64,000 bases of DNA. Source: JAJAZB01 sp964244295 (GTDB lineage Bacteria; Bacteroidota; Bacteroidia; Cytophagales; Spirosomataceae). The notes under the pieces were generated by a model that did not search any database, was not told the origin of the DNA, and was given only the letters and a program-made list of their open reading frames with translations. Position 1 is the first letter of the stretch. Each line of letters opens with the position of its first letter. Both the position numbers and the translations under genes were made by a program. Below are positions 1 through 8,666 of the stretch, piece by piece. The stretch is from contig CAXTIG010000030.1 in the NCBI GenBank assembly GCA_964244295.1, positions 22,841 through 86,840 of the forward strand. Reading direction: 5' to 3'.

Positions 1-215
1 GGGGGCGTCACCGCGTCGAGGTAGCCGTGAACCCGCCGCAGCACCCCCGCCACGCTGTCGGGATGGGGCTGACCGTAGGGCACCGGGTAGTCAGGCTTCA
101 GTAGGTGGAGCGGCGTGTTCACGTCGTTGCTACGCGGCGTGGGTGTTTGCGCGGACAGGTCCAGCGGGAGTAGCCCGACTGCCAGCAGCCGGAGAAGGAA
201 AAAGGAACGTTTCAT
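1..215 (-). CDS. GH105/GH88-like unsaturated glycuronyl hydrolase, N-terminal fragment
   Basis: The start codon is ATG at 215-213 and the frame stays open to the window edge, giving the first 71 residues only. A signal peptide (MKRSFFLLRLLAVGLLPLDL, then SAQ) is followed by a segment containing TPLHLLKPDYPVPYG and RVHGYLDAVTP. That phrasing is typical of the N-terminus of Bacteroidota GH105/GH88 hydrolases, which remove the unsaturated uronic acid from pectin lyase products. No catalytic residue is inside the window, so the family call rests on the N-terminus and on the neighbouring rhamnose and pectin genes. It precedes rhaT on the opposite side of a 25-base gap in the same orientation, so rhaT may be the upstream gene of a shared transcript. 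Confidence 0.55.
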   Translation of the reverse strand, partial: MKRSFFLLRLLAVGLLPLDLSAQTPTPRSNDVNTPLHLLKPDYPVPYGQPHPDSVAGVLRRVHGYLDAVTP

Positions 216-240
216 CGGTGAAAAAAGCGTCCGGCGTTTG

Positions 241-1278
241 CTACGAAGCCAAATAATTTCCAATCCCCACGATAATCGTGGAAAGCACCACCGTACCAAT
301 GCCCAGCGAAATGGTGCGCAGGGTGGCGCGGTTGGCCCCTTTCCACTCGTGCAGGTACAGGCCCCAGAAACTACTGAAGGCGATGATGAAGGCCATGTGG
401 AGCGTCCAGCCCGAAAAGCGGTACTCGCCCATTTTGCTGTCGCCCATGCCGTAGAAAAAGAATTGGAAGTACCAGGTCACCCCAGCCAGGGCGCAGAAAA
501 TCAGGTTGGGCACCCAGGGGGCCGCGCCGTTGGTGTAGTCGGAAAAGGTGCGGTTGCGGAAGTTTAGGTACAAACTCCAGATGGCGTTGGTCGTCAGGCC
601 CCCAAGCAGGATGATCACCAGCGCGGCGTTATTCATGTACAAGGGGTCGGCCCCATACGTCACGGCCCGCTCGGCGATGGACTGCCCGGCCGTTAGCCCA
701 AACGAAAAGCAGGCGCTCATTACGCCTGAAAATACGGCCACCAGCAGGCCTTTCCGCAAATCGAACTCGGCGATGGAGGCTTTCTTCGCCTCCGCCGATA
801 CGCTTTTTTCTTTCATCATCCCCGCCAGCCCGCAGAGGCAAATGCCCAGGACGCACACCGCCAGCCCCAGCATGATGACCTGCCCCGACGTGGTGCTGAC
901 GAGTTGCCCCAACTGCCCCCCCCAGATGGGCGGCACCAGCGTACCGAACACCGCGCACAGCCCGAGCGTGACGGCCATGCCCAGCGAAAGCCCCAGGTAG
1001 CGCATCGCCAACCCGAAGGTGAGGCCGCCGAGGCCCCAGAGCAGACCCCAGAAATACGTCCAGCCGAGGGTGGCGGCGGGGGTTTCGGCCAAAACCTGAC
1101 CCAGGTGTGGGATGGTAATTGCGCCCACCACCCAGGGGGCCAGCAGCCAGGAAAACAGGCCACCGATGAGCCAGTAACTCTCCCAGGCCCAGCCTTTTAC
1201 TTTTTTGTAGGGAAGGTAAAAACTGCCGGAGGCAAAGCCCCCGATGGCGTGCAACACGACGCCCCAGACAACGGCCAT
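241..1278 (-). CDS. rhaT: L-rhamnose/proton symporter RhaT
   Basis: This encodes a 345-residue, very hydrophobic protein with about ten membrane segments; the length equals that of enterobacterial RhaT (344). The N-terminus MAVVWGVVLHAIGGFASGSF and the following YLPYKKVKGWAWESYWLIGG are characteristic of RhaT, which imports L-rhamnose with protons across the inner membrane. The open frame extends upstream to 1437, but the extra 53 residues are hydrophilic and unlike RhaT, so ATG at 1278 is chosen. Placement between a GH105-like gene and the GH39/GH105/GH106 genes fits uptake of rhamnose freed from rhamnogalacturonan. The divergent gap 1279-1535 contains an 11-bp hairpin. Confidence 0.92.
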   Translation of the reverse strand: MAVVWGVVLHAIGGFASGSFYLPYKKVKGWAWESYWLIGGLFSWLLAPWVVGAITIPHLGQVLAETPAATLGWTYFWGLLWGLGGLTFGLAMRYLGLSLGMAVTLGLCAVFGTLVPPIWGGQLGQLVSTTSGQVIMLGLAVCVLGICLCGLAGMMKEKSVSAEAKKASIAEFDLRKGLLVAVFSGVMSACFSFGLTAGQSIAERAVTYGADPLYMNNAALVIILLGGLTTNAIWSLYLNFRNRTFSDYTNGAAPWVPNLIFCALAGVTWYFQFFFYGMGDSKMGEYRFSGWTLHMAFIIAFSSFWGLYLHEWKGANRATLRTISLGIGTVVLSTIIVGIGNYLAS

Positions 1279-1399
1279 AGATTTTCGTAGGTTTAGTGGA
1301 TTTCCCGGCAACCTACAAAACTGGCGACAATTCCCCGCGCAGCCTATCCTGTGCCTACCTGACGCGCCGGGGGTGGGAAGCACCTCGGCAGAAGGAAAC

Positions 1400-1431
1400 C
1401 CCGTTGGAAACTCGGCTGATTTTCCAACGGG
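1400..1431. repeat. 11-bp perfect inverted repeat in the rhaT / deacetylase divergent gap
   Basis: Arms CCCGTTGGAAA (1400-1410) and TTTCCAACGGG (1421-1431) enclose a 10-base loop. It lies between two divergently transcribed genes, so it could be an operator or simply a small hairpin. No T-run follows on either strand. Confidence 0.5.
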
Positions 1432-1535
1432 CCTCATTCAAAATCTCCCTTTGCAACCCCCAGGCAGGATAGTGCATGAGGGTAGACGGGGTATAAGGCG
1501 TTGCTTTGCCAAAGCAAACGGTTCTGATTGTACCC

Positions 1536-2261
1536 ATGCGTCCCTGGCTTCCGGTGTTTTTGCTCCTCCTGATGACCTGCCAAACTCCCGTTCTGGCGCA
1601 GGGTTCGGAGAAAATCGTCGTGCTGACGTTCGACGATGCCATCCGCAGTCAGGCCGAGTTCGTAGCGCCCTTGCTGAAAAAATATGGCTTCGGCGGCACG
1701 TTTTTTATCTGCGAATTCCCGCCTGATTTTGCCGATAAATCGAAATACATGACCTGGGCGCAAATCCGCGACCTCGACCGGATGGGCTTTGAAATTGGCA
1801 ATCACACGCTCACGCACCGGCACGTGAATAAACTCAGCGGGCCACAATTCGCCGCCGAACTCGATTCGCTCGAAGCCCGCTGCCGCGCCCACGACATCCG
1901 CCAGCCCGAAACCTTCGCCTACCCCGGCTACGACACGTCGCCGACGGCCTTCGACGTGCTCCGCAGCAAGGGCTACCGCTTCGCCCGCGTGGGCGGTGCC
2001 CGGCCCTACGCCCCGGCCACGGACGACCCGCTGCTGGTTCCGAGTTTCAGCACCACCGGCACGGACAAGCAACGGGTACTCGACGCCCTGAAACAGGCCG
2101 GGCCGGGTAAAATCGTGGTGCTGACCATCCACGGCGTACCCGACTACGCCCACGACTGGGTGAACACCCCGCCGGAGTTGTTCGCCGAGTACCTGAAGTT
2201 TTTGTACGATAACCAGTACACGGTGATTGCGTTGCGGGATTTGAAGAAGTACGTGAAGTGA
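1536..2261 (+). CDS. Secreted polysaccharide deacetylase (NodB/CE4-like)
   Basis: A 241-residue protein with a signal peptide (hydrophobic residues 4-20, then AQG). The NodB fold motifs are visible: TFDDA at 31-35 (catalytic and metal Asp), NHTLTHRH at 89-96 (metal His90 and His94), FAYPGYD, and a late HGVPD histidine. Such enzymes remove N- or O-acetyl groups from polysaccharides in the periplasm or outside the cell. The frame is also open from 1506, but ATG at 1536 gives a better signal peptide. Neighbours suggest it deacetylates an oligosaccharide of the pectin type, although peptidoglycan or chitin cannot be excluded. Confidence 0.85.
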   Translation: MRPWLPVFLLLLMTCQTPVLAQGSEKIVVLTFDDAIRSQAEFVAPLLKKYGFGGTFFICEFPPDFADKSKYMTWAQIRDLDRMGFEIGNHTLTHRHVNKLSGPQFAAELDSLEARCRAHDIRQPETFAYPGYDTSPTAFDVLRSKGYRFARVGGARPYAPATDDPLLVPSFSTTGTDKQRVLDALKQAGPGKIVVLTIHGVPDYAHDWVNTPPELFAEYLKFLYDNQYTVIALRDLKKYVK

Positions 2262-2275
2262 CGATTCCACTAGTA

Positions 2276-2427
2276 ACGATTCCCCTCCTTGATAAAGGCC
2301 GCCGTGGAACGGAGGGGTGGCCGAAAGGGGCGGGGTGATTCGGCGGCGGATGAAAGTACCTGGCTGGCAACCGCTGTAACCACCCCGCCGCTACGCGGCA
2401 CCCCTCCTTTTTAAGGAGGGGAATCGT
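2276..2427. repeat. Long imperfect palindrome with CCCCTCCTT/AAGGAGGGG ends
   Basis: Perfect 15-bp terminal arms (2276-2290 and 2413-2427) enclose further partly paired GGAGGGGTGG/ and CGGCACCCCTCC segments. It fills the gap between the deacetylase and GH39 genes and resembles a small palindromic repeat element rather than a simple terminator, because no T-run follows. Confidence 0.7.
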
Positions 2428-2459
2428 AGTCGCATCACCTGAATCAATTGCCTAACCCC

Positions 2460-4187
2460 ATGCCCACCCAATTTCCACCCCATTTTCATACTTCCGGCCG
2501 GCTACTCGCCGTCGCGCTGCTGGCTTGGGTAGGAGTGACCCCCGTCGCCCACGCCCAGGAGGCCATGCCGACGGTTTCTATTCGGGTAGACGTAACGAAG
2601 CAAAAAGGCCGCATGGACCCGATCTGGGCCTGGTTTGGGTACGACGAACCGAATTACACCTACGGGAAAGACGGCAAAAAACTCCTCTCCGAACTGGCCG
2701 CGCTAAGTCCGGTGCCGGTGTACGTGCGGGCGCACAACCTGCTCACCACCGGCGATGGTACCCCGGCCCTGAAGTGGGGTTCGACCAATGCGTACACCGA
2801 AGACGCCCAGGGAAAGCCCGTGTACGACTGGACGATCGTCGACCGGATTTTCGACACCTACGTCGAGCGGGGCCTGAAACCCCTGGCTCAACTGGGCTTC
2901 ATGCCCGAAGCGCTCTCGACCCAGCCTCAACCCTACCGCCACACCTGGCAACCGGGCCAGCCCTACGACCGGATCTACACCGGCTGGCGCTACCCACCGA
3001 AGGACTACGGCAAATGGGCCGAACTGGTCTACCAGTGGGTGATGCACTGCGTGAATCGGTACGGGAAGGCGGAAGTCGAGACTTGGTACTGGGAACTCTG
3101 GAACGAACCCAACGGGGCCTACTGGGGCGGCACACCCGAAGAATACCAAAAACTCTACGACTACTCAGCCCACGCCGTTCGGCGGGCCTTACCGACGGCA
3201 AAAATGGGCGGCCCCCACGTAACCGGCCCCGCCGGGAAAGGCGCGGCGACGTTCCTGAAAGCCTTTCTTGACCATTGCCAGTCGGGTAAAAATTACGTGA
3301 CCGGTGAGGTGGGGGCGCCGCTGGATTTCGTCGCGTTTCACGCCAAAGGTGCCCCGCGAATCGTAGACGGCCACGTGCGGATGAACCTCGGCCAGCAACT
3401 GCGCGATATTTCGAGCGGCTTCGGCATCGTGGCGTCGTATCCGAAATTCAGCCAACTGCCCATCATCATCGGCGAATCCGACCCCGAAGGCTGCGCCGCC
3501 TGCGGCATGGCGACCAACCCCGAAAACGCCTACCGCAACAGCACACTCTACTCCAGCTACACGGCGGCGGCCTTCGCCCGCAAGTACGAACTGGCCGATT
3601 TGCAGAAAGTCAATTTGCTAGGGGCCGTTTCCTGGTCGTTTGAATTCGAGGATCAACCCTGGTTTTACGGCTTCCGCGACTTGGCCACCAACGGCGTAGA
3701 CAAACCCGTGCTCAACGTGTTTCGGATGTACGGGATGATGCGGGGCAACCGCGTGGAGGTAACCGGCTCGTTGGCCTACAACGCCCAAACGGTGCGCGAT
3801 TCGAGCGTGCGGCGCGGCCCCGACGTCAACGCCCTGGCCAGCTACGACCCCGCCACCCGCAGCGCCGCCGTAATGGTCTGGAATTACCACGACGACAACC
3901 TACCCGCGCCCGATTCCCCCGTTGAACTGACTTTGCGCGGCCTGCCCGCCCGACGGGTGCGGGTGCAGCATTTTCGCATCGACCAAACCCACAGCAATTC
4001 GTACACCGCCTGGCAAAAAATGGGTTCGCCCGCCAACCCAACACCCGAACAAGTAGCGACGTTGGAGAAAGCCGGGCAGTTGCAGGAATTGACGGCTCCG
4101 GCTAACGCGACCGTGGCGCAAGGTCTGGTTCGGTTGAAAACCGACCTGCCCCGGCAGGGCGTTTCGCTGTTTAGGCTGACGTGGTGA
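2460..4187 (+). CDS. Secreted GH39-type glycosidase (beta-xylosidase-like)
   Basis: A 575-residue protein with a signal peptide ending near AHAQ (about residue 33). The (beta/alpha)8 core carries ELWNEPN, in which Glu216 is the expected acid/base residue of clan GH-A, and IIIGESDPEG, in which Glu339 is the expected nucleophile. The 'WNEPN' context and the C-terminal beta domain match GH39, which contains beta-xylosidases and alpha-L-iduronidases. A TTG upstream at 2448 would add four residues; ATG at 2460 is preferred. It is the first of four consecutive plus-strand glycosidases. Xylose or an arabinose/rhamnose side chain of pectin is a reasonable guess for the substrate, but the sequence alone does not fix it. 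Confidence 0.82.
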   Translation: MPTQFPPHFHTSGRLLAVALLAWVGVTPVAHAQEAMPTVSIRVDVTKQKGRMDPIWAWFGYDEPNYTYGKDGKKLLSELAALSPVPVYVRAHNLLTTGDGTPALKWGSTNAYTEDAQGKPVYDWTIVDRIFDTYVERGLKPLAQLGFMPEALSTQPQPYRHTWQPGQPYDRIYTGWRYPPKDYGKWAELVYQWVMHCVNRYGKAEVETWYWELWNEPNGAYWGGTPEEYQKLYDYSAHAVRRALPTAKMGGPHVTGPAGKGAATFLKAFLDHCQSGKNYVTGEVGAPLDFVAFHAKGAPRIVDGHVRMNLGQQLRDISSGFGIVASYPKFSQLPIIIGESDPEGCAACGMATNPENAYRNSTLYSSYTAAAFARKYELADLQKVNLLGAVSWSFEFEDQPWFYGFRDLATNGVDKPVLNVFRMYGMMRGNRVEVTGSLAYNAQTVRDSSVRRGPDVNALASYDPATRSAAVMVWNYHDDNLPAPDSPVELTLRGLPARRVRVQHFRIDQTHSNSYTAWQKMGSPANPTPEQVATLEKAGQLQELTAPANATVAQGLVRLKTDLPRQGVSLFRLTW

Positions 4188-4205
4188 CTCAAAACCTCCC
4201 CTTCG

Positions 4206-4275
4206 GCGTCATTGCTTCGCTCCGGCGAATGAACCTCGCTCTGCTCGTTTCATTCACCTCCGCTCGCAATGACGC
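4206..4275. repeat. Inverted repeat GCGTCATTGC / GCAATGACGC
   Basis: Ten-base perfect arms at 4206-4215 and 4266-4275 enclose a second, weaker GAATGAA/TTCATTC pairing. The same GCGTCATTGCTTCGCTCC wording recurs at 36512-36529, so the two are members of one repeat family. Confidence 0.65.
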
Positions 4276-4293
4276 GCTTTTAAAATTTTCCTC

Positions 4294-5418
4294 ATGAACC
4301 GAATCCTTTCCCTGCTCACCCTCGCTTTCCTCGCCACCACACCAACCCAGGCCCAGAAGCTGCCCGCGAAAAAAGACATTCTCCGGCAACTCACCCTCGC
4401 CAACGATTACTTCATGGCGAAGTGGCCCGACACCGGCCAAGAAATCGTCACCAATAAAACCCGCCCCAGCCACATCTGGACGCGGGCCGTGTACTACGAA
4501 GGATTGATGGCGCTGTACGGCTTGGACCAACAGAAACGCTACCTCGACTACGCCGTAGACTGGGGCGAAAAACACCAGTGGGGCCTGCGCAGCGGCGACC
4601 GAACCCGCAACGCCGACGACCAGGCCTGCGGCCAGACCTACCTCGCGCTCTACGAGTTGGATCCGAAACCCGAACGCATCCGCGCCATCAAAACCAGCAT
4701 CGACGCGATGGTGGCCAGCGAAAAGGGGGACGACTGGAACTGGATCGATGCCCTGCAAATGGCCATGCCGGTGTTTGCCAAACTCGCCGTGCTGGAAAAA
4801 GACGACCGGTACCTGGAAAAAATGCACCGAATTTACGAGTACTCAAAAACCGTCCACGGCGGCCAGGGTCTGTACAATCCACAGGACAAACTCTGGTGGC
4901 GCGACAAGGATTTCGTGCCGCCCTACCGCGAACCCAACGGCCAGAATTGCTATTGGTCGCGGGGCAATGGCTGGGTGGTAGCCGCGCTGGTGCGGGTGCT
5001 GGATATGTTGCCAAGAAATGCCCCACACCGCGCTGAATACGAAAAAACGTACCTGGACATGATGCAGGCGCTGCCCCCGCTGCAACGCCCCGATGGCTTC
5101 TGGAACGTGAGCCTCCACGACCCGACTAATTTTGGAGGGAAAGAATTAACCGGCACGGCGCTGTTCGCCTACGGCATGGCCTGGGGCGTGAATCAGGGCT
5201 TGCTCGATGGAAAAATGTACCGCCCCCTCATCGCCAAAGCCTGGAACGCGATGGCGAGCGAGTGCGTCCACCCGACCGGATTTTTGGGCTACGTGCAGGG
5301 GACCGGCAAGGAACCCAAAGACGGCCAGCCCGTCACCTACACCAGCCAGCCCGATTTTGAAGACTACGGCCTGGGTTGTTTTCTGCTGGCGGGGTGTGAG
5401 GTGAGTAAAATGAAGTAG
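4294..5418 (+). CDS. GH105 unsaturated rhamnogalacturonyl hydrolase
   Basis: A 374-residue protein with a signal peptide (MNRILSLLTLAFLATTPTQA, then Q). It has the (alpha/alpha)6 barrel pattern of GH88/GH105, including NADDQACGQTY with the acidic pair Asp108-Asp109 (one expected to be catalytic) and WSRGNGW near residue 225. GH105 enzymes hydrate the 4,5-unsaturated uronic acid left by rhamnogalacturonan lyases, releasing the ring-opened sugar and exposing rhamnose. Its product would feed the GH106 gene 190 bases downstream. A second GH105-like gene is cut at the left window edge, so the locus has two. Confidence 0.9.
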   Translation: MNRILSLLTLAFLATTPTQAQKLPAKKDILRQLTLANDYFMAKWPDTGQEIVTNKTRPSHIWTRAVYYEGLMALYGLDQQKRYLDYAVDWGEKHQWGLRSGDRTRNADDQACGQTYLALYELDPKPERIRAIKTSIDAMVASEKGDDWNWIDALQMAMPVFAKLAVLEKDDRYLEKMHRIYEYSKTVHGGQGLYNPQDKLWWRDKDFVPPYREPNGQNCYWSRGNGWVVAALVRVLDMLPRNAPHRAEYEKTYLDMMQALPPLQRPDGFWNVSLHDPTNFGGKELTGTALFAYGMAWGVNQGLLDGKMYRPLIAKAWNAMASECVHPTGFLGYVQGTGKEPKDGQPVTYTSQPDFEDYGLGCFLLAGCEVSKMK

Positions 5419-5437
5419 AAACAAACTCAACCCCACG

Positions 5438-5588
5438 TTGTCATCCCGAACGCAGTCCGCAGTGGAACTGGAGGGACCTCGTTGGCCCTCCGAGTAACTG
5501 GTTTGGGCCACTGCATCGTCTCCGGCCATTGTTCGGTAACCCAACGAGTTCCCTCCAGTTCCACTGCGGACTGCGTTCGGGATGACAA
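5438..5588. repeat. Palindromic element, family A (48-bp arms)
   Basis: Arms 5438-5485 and 5541-5588 are complementary over 48 bases with a single mismatch and enclose a 55-base loop. The outer end reads TTGTCATCCCGAACGCAG and the inner end CCTCGTTGG. The loop's right side has GTTCGGTAAC. The same ends and loop wording recur at 8518-8618 and 38570-38687. Confidence 0.88.
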
Positions 5589-5606
5589 TCGGGGGGCCTG
5601 TAAAAA

Positions 5607-8438
5607 ATGAAAAATCGCCTTTTCCTCCTCCTCTGCCTCGCCCTCGCCAGCCTCCCCGCTCCGGCCCAACTCCGCTGGCCGCCCCTTACCCAGCAAACCA
5701 AACCCTGGACGCGCTGGTGGTGGATGGGCAGCGCCGTAAACGATCGCGACCTGACCCGGCTCCTCACGGACTACCAAAAAGCCGGGTTGGGTGGCGTGGA
5801 AATCACGCCGATTTACGGGGTGAAGGGGGCAGAGAGTCAATTCATCGACTTCCTCTCCCCGACCTGGATGGACCGCCTCGGCCACACCCTCGCCGAAGCG
5901 AAGCGGCTGGGCCTGGGCGTGGATTTGGCCCAGGCTTCGGGCTGGCCCTTCGGCGGCCCCTGGGTTTCCGCCGCCGATGCCTGCAAGTACGTGGCCTTTC
6001 AAACCTACGCGCTCAAAGGCGGCGAGCGCCTCGCCGAGCCGGTGGCGTTTACCCAAAAATCAATTCTCCGAACGGTCGGGGAGAAGATTGACTTTAAAAA
6101 CCTGGTCGAGCCGATTGCCAAAAACCCGGACTTGCAACGCCACGCTTTCGATCAGGTGCGTTTTGAAAAACCGCTGCCCTTGCAGGCGCTGATGGCGTAT
6201 TCCGACGGAACGCAGGTGCTGGATTTGACCGAAAAAGTAACCGCCGATGGAAAACTGGATTGGGTCGCCCCGGCGGGAAGTTGGACGCTTTACGCCGTGT
6301 TTCAGGGTTGGCACGGTAAGATGGTCGAGCGGGCCGGGCCGGGTGGCGAGGGCGACGTGATCGACCATTTTTCCAAAACCGCCACTCAAAATTACCTGCG
6401 CCGGTTCGACGAAGCCTTCCGGGGCCACGACGTGTCGGGCATCCGGGCGTTTTTCAACGACTCCTACGAAGTGGACGACGCCTCCGGCGAAGGCAACTGG
6501 ACGCCCGCCCTCTTCGCCGAATTCCAGAAACGGCGCGGCTACGACCTGCGCCAGCACCTGCCCGCGCTGTTTGGCAAAGCCGACGAGGACCAGAACCGCC
6601 GTGTGCTGAGCGATCACCGGGAAACGATTTCGGAACTCTTGCTCGAAAATTACACCCAAACCTGGAGCACCTGGGCCAAAACCCAGGGGGCGCTCATCCG
6701 CAACCAGGCCCACGGTTCGCCCGCCAACATCCTCGATTTGTACGCCGTGACCGACATTCCCGAAATCGAAGGAACGGACATCCTGCGCATCAAATTCGCC
6801 TCCTCGGCGGCCCACGTAACGGGCAAAACCCTCACTTCCTCCGAATCGGCGACCTGGAACAACGAGCATTTTTTGTCAAAACTCAGCCACGTGAAACGCG
6901 ACCTGGACCGCTTCCTGCTCGGCGGCGTGAACCACGCCTTTTACCACGGTACGAATTACTCGCCGCAAAGCGCCCCCTGGCCGGGCTGGCTGTTTTACGC
7001 CGCCGTTCACTTCAATCCGAACAATTCGTTCTGGACGGATTTTGGAAAACTGAACCAGTACGTGGCCCGCTGCCAGTCGTTTTTGCAGGCCGGAAAACCC
7101 GACAACGACGTGCTCGTGTACCTGCCGATGTACGACGCCTACGTCCGCCCCGGAAAGGTGTTGCTCCAGCATTTCGACGGCATCGACCACGGCTTCAAGG
7201 GCCTGCCGGTGGAAACCATCGCCGAAACGCTCTGGGAAAAAGGCTACGGCTTCGATTTCATTTCCGACCGGCAATTAGGGAACGTCAAGTCGGCGAATGG
7301 TTCCCTGCAAACCGGCGGCGCGACCTACCGCACCGTGCTCGTGCCCGACACCCGGATTCTGCCGCTGGCTACGCTGGAGCAGTTGCTCAACTTGGCGCAG
7401 GCCGGAGCCACCGTGGTTTTTGCGGGCACCCTGCCCGACGACGTACCGGGGCTGGGCACCCTCGAAACCCGCCGGGCCGCGTTTCAAAAACGCCTCGCTA
7501 CGCTGAAATTCAGCGACACCGAAACGGCGGGTGTGCAACGGGCGAGCGTTGGGAAAGGCGCGGTTTTTCGGGGAAAAAATCCCGACCCGCTGCTGGCGGT
7601 GGCGGGCCTGAAGCGGGAAACGCTGGTCGGTCAGGGCCTGCAATTCATCCGTCGCCGCTCCGAAAAAGGCCGGACGTATTTCGTAGTGAACTGGGGCGAA
7701 AAAGCGGTGGAAGGCTGGGTACCGCTCCAAACATCGGCGAAGTCGGTGGGGTTGTACAACCCGATGACCGAAGCGATGGGCCTGGCTTCGCTACGTCCGG
7801 CGACTGACGGCGCGAGCGAGGTGTACCTGCGCCTGGCTCCCGGCGAGTCGTGTCTGTTGGAAACGTCGGCCACGGCGCTGAACGGCCCAGCCTACGCGTA
7901 CCACCGGCCCGCCGGAACGCCGCAGCCGCTCATCGGAAATTGGAACGTGACCTTCGTTTCGGGTGGCCCCGACCTTCCGGCGGCGGTGAAAACTGACAAC
8001 CTGGAATCCTGGACGGCCTGGAACGGCGAGGCGGGCAAGCGTTTTTCCGGCACGGCCACCTACACGCTTTCGTTTCCAAAACCCGCCGATAGCGCCGAAG
8101 GCTGGCAACTCGATCTGGGCCGGGTAGCCGAAAGCGCCCGCGTCACGTTGAACGATCAAAACCTGGGCACGTTACTGGGGCCGACGTTTTCGGTTTTTAT
8201 TCCAAAAACGGCCTTGAAACCGAGCAACACGCTGACCGTGACCGTCTCGAACGGCATGGCCAACCGCATCGCCGACCTCGACCGGCGGAAGGTGGACTGG
8301 AAGAAATTTTACAACATCAACATGTCGCCCCGCCTGCGCGAAAACCGGGGCGCGGACGGAAATTTCACCGCCGAAAAATGGGCACCCCGCGAGTCGGGCC
8401 TGCTTGGGCCGGTGACGCTGACGCCGGTGAAAAATTGA
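5607..8438 (+). CDS. GH106-type alpha-L-rhamnosidase
   Basis: A 943-residue exported protein (signal peptide about residues 1-20, ending PAPAQ). The N-terminal TRWWWMGSAV and the following DYQKAGLGGVEITPIYG are typical of the GH106/'glycosyl hydrolase' family of Bacteroidota. The C-terminus has a jelly-roll ligand-binding fold (GTATYTLSFPKP through LDLGRVAESARVTLNDQNLG), as expected for these enzymes. GH106 members remove terminal alpha-L-rhamnose from rhamnogalacturonan and related glycans. Rhamnose released here could enter through RhaT. Catalytic glutamates could not be assigned without a structural alignment. Confidence 0.87.
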   Translation: MKNRLFLLLCLALASLPAPAQLRWPPLTQQTKPWTRWWWMGSAVNDRDLTRLLTDYQKAGLGGVEITPIYGVKGAESQFIDFLSPTWMDRLGHTLAEAKRLGLGVDLAQASGWPFGGPWVSAADACKYVAFQTYALKGGERLAEPVAFTQKSILRTVGEKIDFKNLVEPIAKNPDLQRHAFDQVRFEKPLPLQALMAYSDGTQVLDLTEKVTADGKLDWVAPAGSWTLYAVFQGWHGKMVERAGPGGEGDVIDHFSKTATQNYLRRFDEAFRGHDVSGIRAFFNDSYEVDDASGEGNWTPALFAEFQKRRGYDLRQHLPALFGKADEDQNRRVLSDHRETISELLLENYTQTWSTWAKTQGALIRNQAHGSPANILDLYAVTDIPEIEGTDILRIKFASSAAHVTGKTLTSSESATWNNEHFLSKLSHVKRDLDRFLLGGVNHAFYHGTNYSPQSAPWPGWLFYAAVHFNPNNSFWTDFGKLNQYVARCQSFLQAGKPDNDVLVYLPMYDAYVRPGKVLLQHFDGIDHGFKGLPVETIAETLWEKGYGFDFISDRQLGNVKSANGSLQTGGATYRTVLVPDTRILPLATLEQLLNLAQAGATVVFAGTLPDDVPGLGTLETRRAAFQKRLATLKFSDTETAGVQRASVGKGAVFRGKNPDPLLAVAGLKRETLVGQGLQFIRRRSEKGRTYFVVNWGEKAVEGWVPLQTSAKSVGLYNPMTEAMGLASLRPATDGASEVYLRLAPGESCLLETSATALNGPAYAYHRPAGTPQPLIGNWNVTFVSGGPDLPAAVKTDNLESWTAWNGEAGKRFSGTATYTLSFPKPADSAEGWQLDLGRVAESARVTLNDQNLGTLLGPTFSVFIPKTALKPSNTLTVTVSNGMANRIADLDRRKVDWKKFYNINMSPRLRENRGADGNFTAEKWAPRESGLLGPVTLTPVKN

Positions 8439-8476
8439 GCCTATTTAGGATTTGAGTCTTTAGGAAAAAAGGGGGA

Positions 8477-8518
8477 GTTCCACAGCGGCTGTTCCACAGT
8501 GGCTGTTCCACAGTGGCT
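8477..8518 (+). repeat. Three tandem 14-base units GTTCCACAG[C/T]GGCT
   Basis: Three head-to-tail copies of a 14-base unit (the first with C, the others with T at position 10) abut the left arm of the palindrome at 8518. The array ends exactly where the palindrome's TGTCATCC begins, so the element's entry or replication may have produced it. Confidence 0.7.
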
Positions 8519-8618
8519 GTCATCCCGACGCAGGAGGGATCTCGTTTACCGTTCAAGTAGTTTGCCGGTAGTCGAGTGTTCGGTACCCCAACGAGATCCC
8601 TCCTGCGTCGGGATGACA
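8518..8618. repeat. Palindromic element, family A (29-bp perfect arms)
   Basis: Arms 8518-8546 and 8590-8618 are perfect complements. They begin TGTCATCCCGACGCAGGAGG and end in ATCTCGTT. The loop contains TGTTCGGTACC next to the right arm, matching the loops at 5486-5540 and 38606-38651. Confidence 0.88.
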
Positions 8619-8666
8619 ATCGGTTTTTCAAAATTTTAAACTGCATCATTCAAAACAAATCCCACG

